A stretch of 34,616 nucleotides of DNA, from assembly GCA_964496275.1 (NCBI GenBank), contig CAZBYL010000023.1, forward strand, positions 1-34,616, in the 5' to 3' direction. A program made the position numbers and the translations under genes. This stretch comes from CAZBYL01 sp964496275 (GTDB lineage Bacteria; Synergistota; Synergistia; Synergistales; Synergistaceae). The stretch's first letter is position 1; each line of letters starts with the position of its first letter. Shown here one piece after another: positions 33,491-34,616 of this stretch. The notes beneath the pieces are model-generated. The model saw only the letters and a program-made list of their open reading frames with translations. It searched no databases and was not told where the DNA came from.

Positions 33491-34616
33491 GTGAAAAAAA
33501 GAAAAAACAAAATACTATCGGCAATAATCATGCTCGTTCTGATACTCACCGTCCCCGCATACGCGTCTGAAGATGAAAACAGAGTTAACATTGATGCTGA
33601 TAAATTGACATACGAAGATGCAAGCGGACTTGCCACTGCCGAAGGAAACGTTGTGGTCAAAAATAAAAACATGCGCCTGTACGCGCCGTTTGCGAAGTAC
33701 GATACAGCCAACGAACAGATAGAAGCCTATTCTGACCAGCGCAATTCGGTTTCTTTGCTTGTGGACGGGAAAAAATTGACCGGAGACCGGTTAAACTACA
33801 ACATTGCTACAAGAAGAGGCGTTATGTCCAACGCGCACGGAAAAATGGACGCAATCTTTTTTAACGGCAGTGACTTGCAGGTTATGCCGCTTGAAGATGC
33901 CGTCAAACAAAAGGTAATAAGCGGAAAGCAAAAGAATAAAACAGAAAAGGACGACATGGTAGCCCGGTGGCTCGATGTTGAGTCTACAACCTGTAATTTG
34001 CAGAACCCGCATTATAAATTTGTTGCCGAGTCAATAGTCGTAATTCCGAAAAGAAGGGTCATTATCAAACAACCTCAGGTATTCATCGGCAAACGCATGA
34101 TATTCAAGTATCCGTTCGATTATGTTGCACCCATGAATAAAAATGAAAAATCAGGCAATATAATGCCGATGATCGGTTATGATTCAAGCAAAGGGGTCGG
34201 GATCGGCATAAGCGGTCCCTTCGTATGGGACAGCGGAAAAATTACGGTGGAAGCAGCTTATTGGACTGACGATATTTGGGAAGCAAAGCTGAAATTTTAC
34301 CAAAGAATCGGAGAATACGTCTCTGTCTTTGCAGAAACAGACAGAACATACAATAAAGATGACAAAGATATAATGTGGCGCCCGCGTTGGGGGATAAAGT
34401 ACGAAGACGCAAATGGTTGGTCTGCTTCTCTTATCGAAAGCCAGCGCGAACTTGTTGAAACAGAAATGCGCCCGGGTATGGACAGAAGATATAATGTATG
34501 GCGTTCTCCTGAATTTGCCATAGGGACTCCTTGGTTTAAAGACCCGGCTGCCGGCGGATACTTCAGACTAATGGGTATGTGGGGAAGATATCAGGATAAT
34601 GTCGAAGAGGTCAAAC
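33491..34616 (+). CDS. lptD: LPS assembly outer membrane protein LptD, 5' part (runs off the window)
   Basis: LptD inserts LPS into the outer leaflet. At least 375 residues are visible without a stop. A signal peptide (KILSAIIMLVLILTVPAYAS) is followed by an LptA-like jellyroll (about 30-190): VNIDADKLTYEDASG and AEGNVVVKNKNMRLYAP. The LptD-specific region holds a Cys in STTCNLQNPHYKF, and the barrel begins about residue 215 (SGNIMPMIGYDSSKGVG). Start choice: GTG 33491 gives a classic signal peptide with GGAAAG upstream. GTG 33455, behind a stronger AGGGGG (33441-33446), would add 12 residues and overlap lptC by 7 nt. The barrel continues beyond 34616. Confidence 0.85.
   Translation, partial: MKKRKNKILSAIIMLVLILTVPAYASEDENRVNIDADKLTYEDASGLATAEGNVVVKNKNMRLYAPFAKYDTANEQIEAYSDQRNSVSLLVDGKKLTGDRLNYNIATRRGVMSNAHGKMDAIFFNGSDLQVMPLEDAVKQKVISGKQKNKTEKDDMVARWLDVESTTCNLQNPHYKFVAESIVVIPKRRVIIKQPQVFIGKRMIFKYPFDYVAPMNKNEKSGNIMPMIGYDSSKGVGIGISGPFVWDSGKITVEAAYWTDDIWEAKLKFYQRIGEYVSVFAETDRTYNKDDKDIMWRPRWGIKYEDANGWSASLIESQRELVETEMRPGMDRRYNVWRSPEFAIGTPWFKDPAAGGYFRLMGMWGRYQDNVEEVK

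Noticed and set aside
1..34616. Mobile element, CRISPR array or defence island
   Set aside because: No transposase, integrase, terminal repeats, spaced direct repeats or known defence domains were seen on either strand. Gene content is core housekeeping and envelope.

Overview
The window looks like chromosomal core sequence from a Gram-negative-type (diderm), LPS-making anaerobe. The gene content and order fit the phylum Synergistota best. This is an inference from gene content; no 16S or database search was possible. Lines of evidence are a lipid A/KDO/LPS-export gene set, a three-POTRA BamA, an RqcH-type NFACT protein, elongator tRNA-Met of the Bacillus-like type, frequent TTG/GTG starts behind strong AGGAGG sites, and a UGA-selenocysteine-encoded SelD. 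I saw no insertion sequences, phage genes, CRISPR array or other clear mobile DNA.

Layout. 1-264: end of a tRNA cluster (partial tRNA-Leu, initiator tRNA-Met, elongator tRNA-Met) and a terminator. 398-2479: a histidine phosphatase, a small sigma-70 family factor, and a one-TM unknown protein that could be a sigma partner. 2513-10498: an envelope operon, bamA - unknown exported protein - lpxD - lpxC - fabZ - lpxA - kdsC - lptF/G-like permease, mostly with overlaps or very short gaps. 10605-12665 (minus): birA followed by selD. selD reads through an in-frame TGA that has a SECIS-like hairpin just downstream. 12783-16094: prfB, with the +1 programmed frameshift, then a large exported S55/SpoIVB-like peptidase. 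16137-16499 (minus): dgkA. 16711-20506: ileS and an rluD-type pseudouridine synthase, separated by a terminator hairpin. 20457-22109 (minus): rqcH, overlapping rluD tail to tail. 22276-26655: metK, comF-like PRTase, pfkA, a D-glutamate cyclase-like gene and a small membrane-anchored unknown. 26679-30210: rho, with a ~280-residue low-complexity N-terminal extension, and a LysM/M23 peptidase. 30280-34616: pyrG, an unknown exported protein, lptC, and lptD running off the window.

How the genes fit together. Two blocks build the outer membrane. The left block makes the lipid A precursor (LpxA, LpxC, LpxD), 3-hydroxyacyl chains (FabZ) and KDO (KdsC), and supplies BamA and a Lpt permease. The right block supplies LptC and LptD, and an M23 peptidase upstream could work on the wall. 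Translation is heavily represented: ileS, prfB, rluD, rqcH and initiator/elongator tRNAs. UGA has three roles in one short stretch: Sec codon in selD, frameshift signal in prfB, and stop codon elsewhere.

I found no clear new defence or mobile system. The most unusual items are the recoded selD, the apparently permuted S55-like peptidase, the extended Rho, the HIGT variant in IleRS, and three unrecognised envelope proteins sitting beside bamA, lpxD and lptC.
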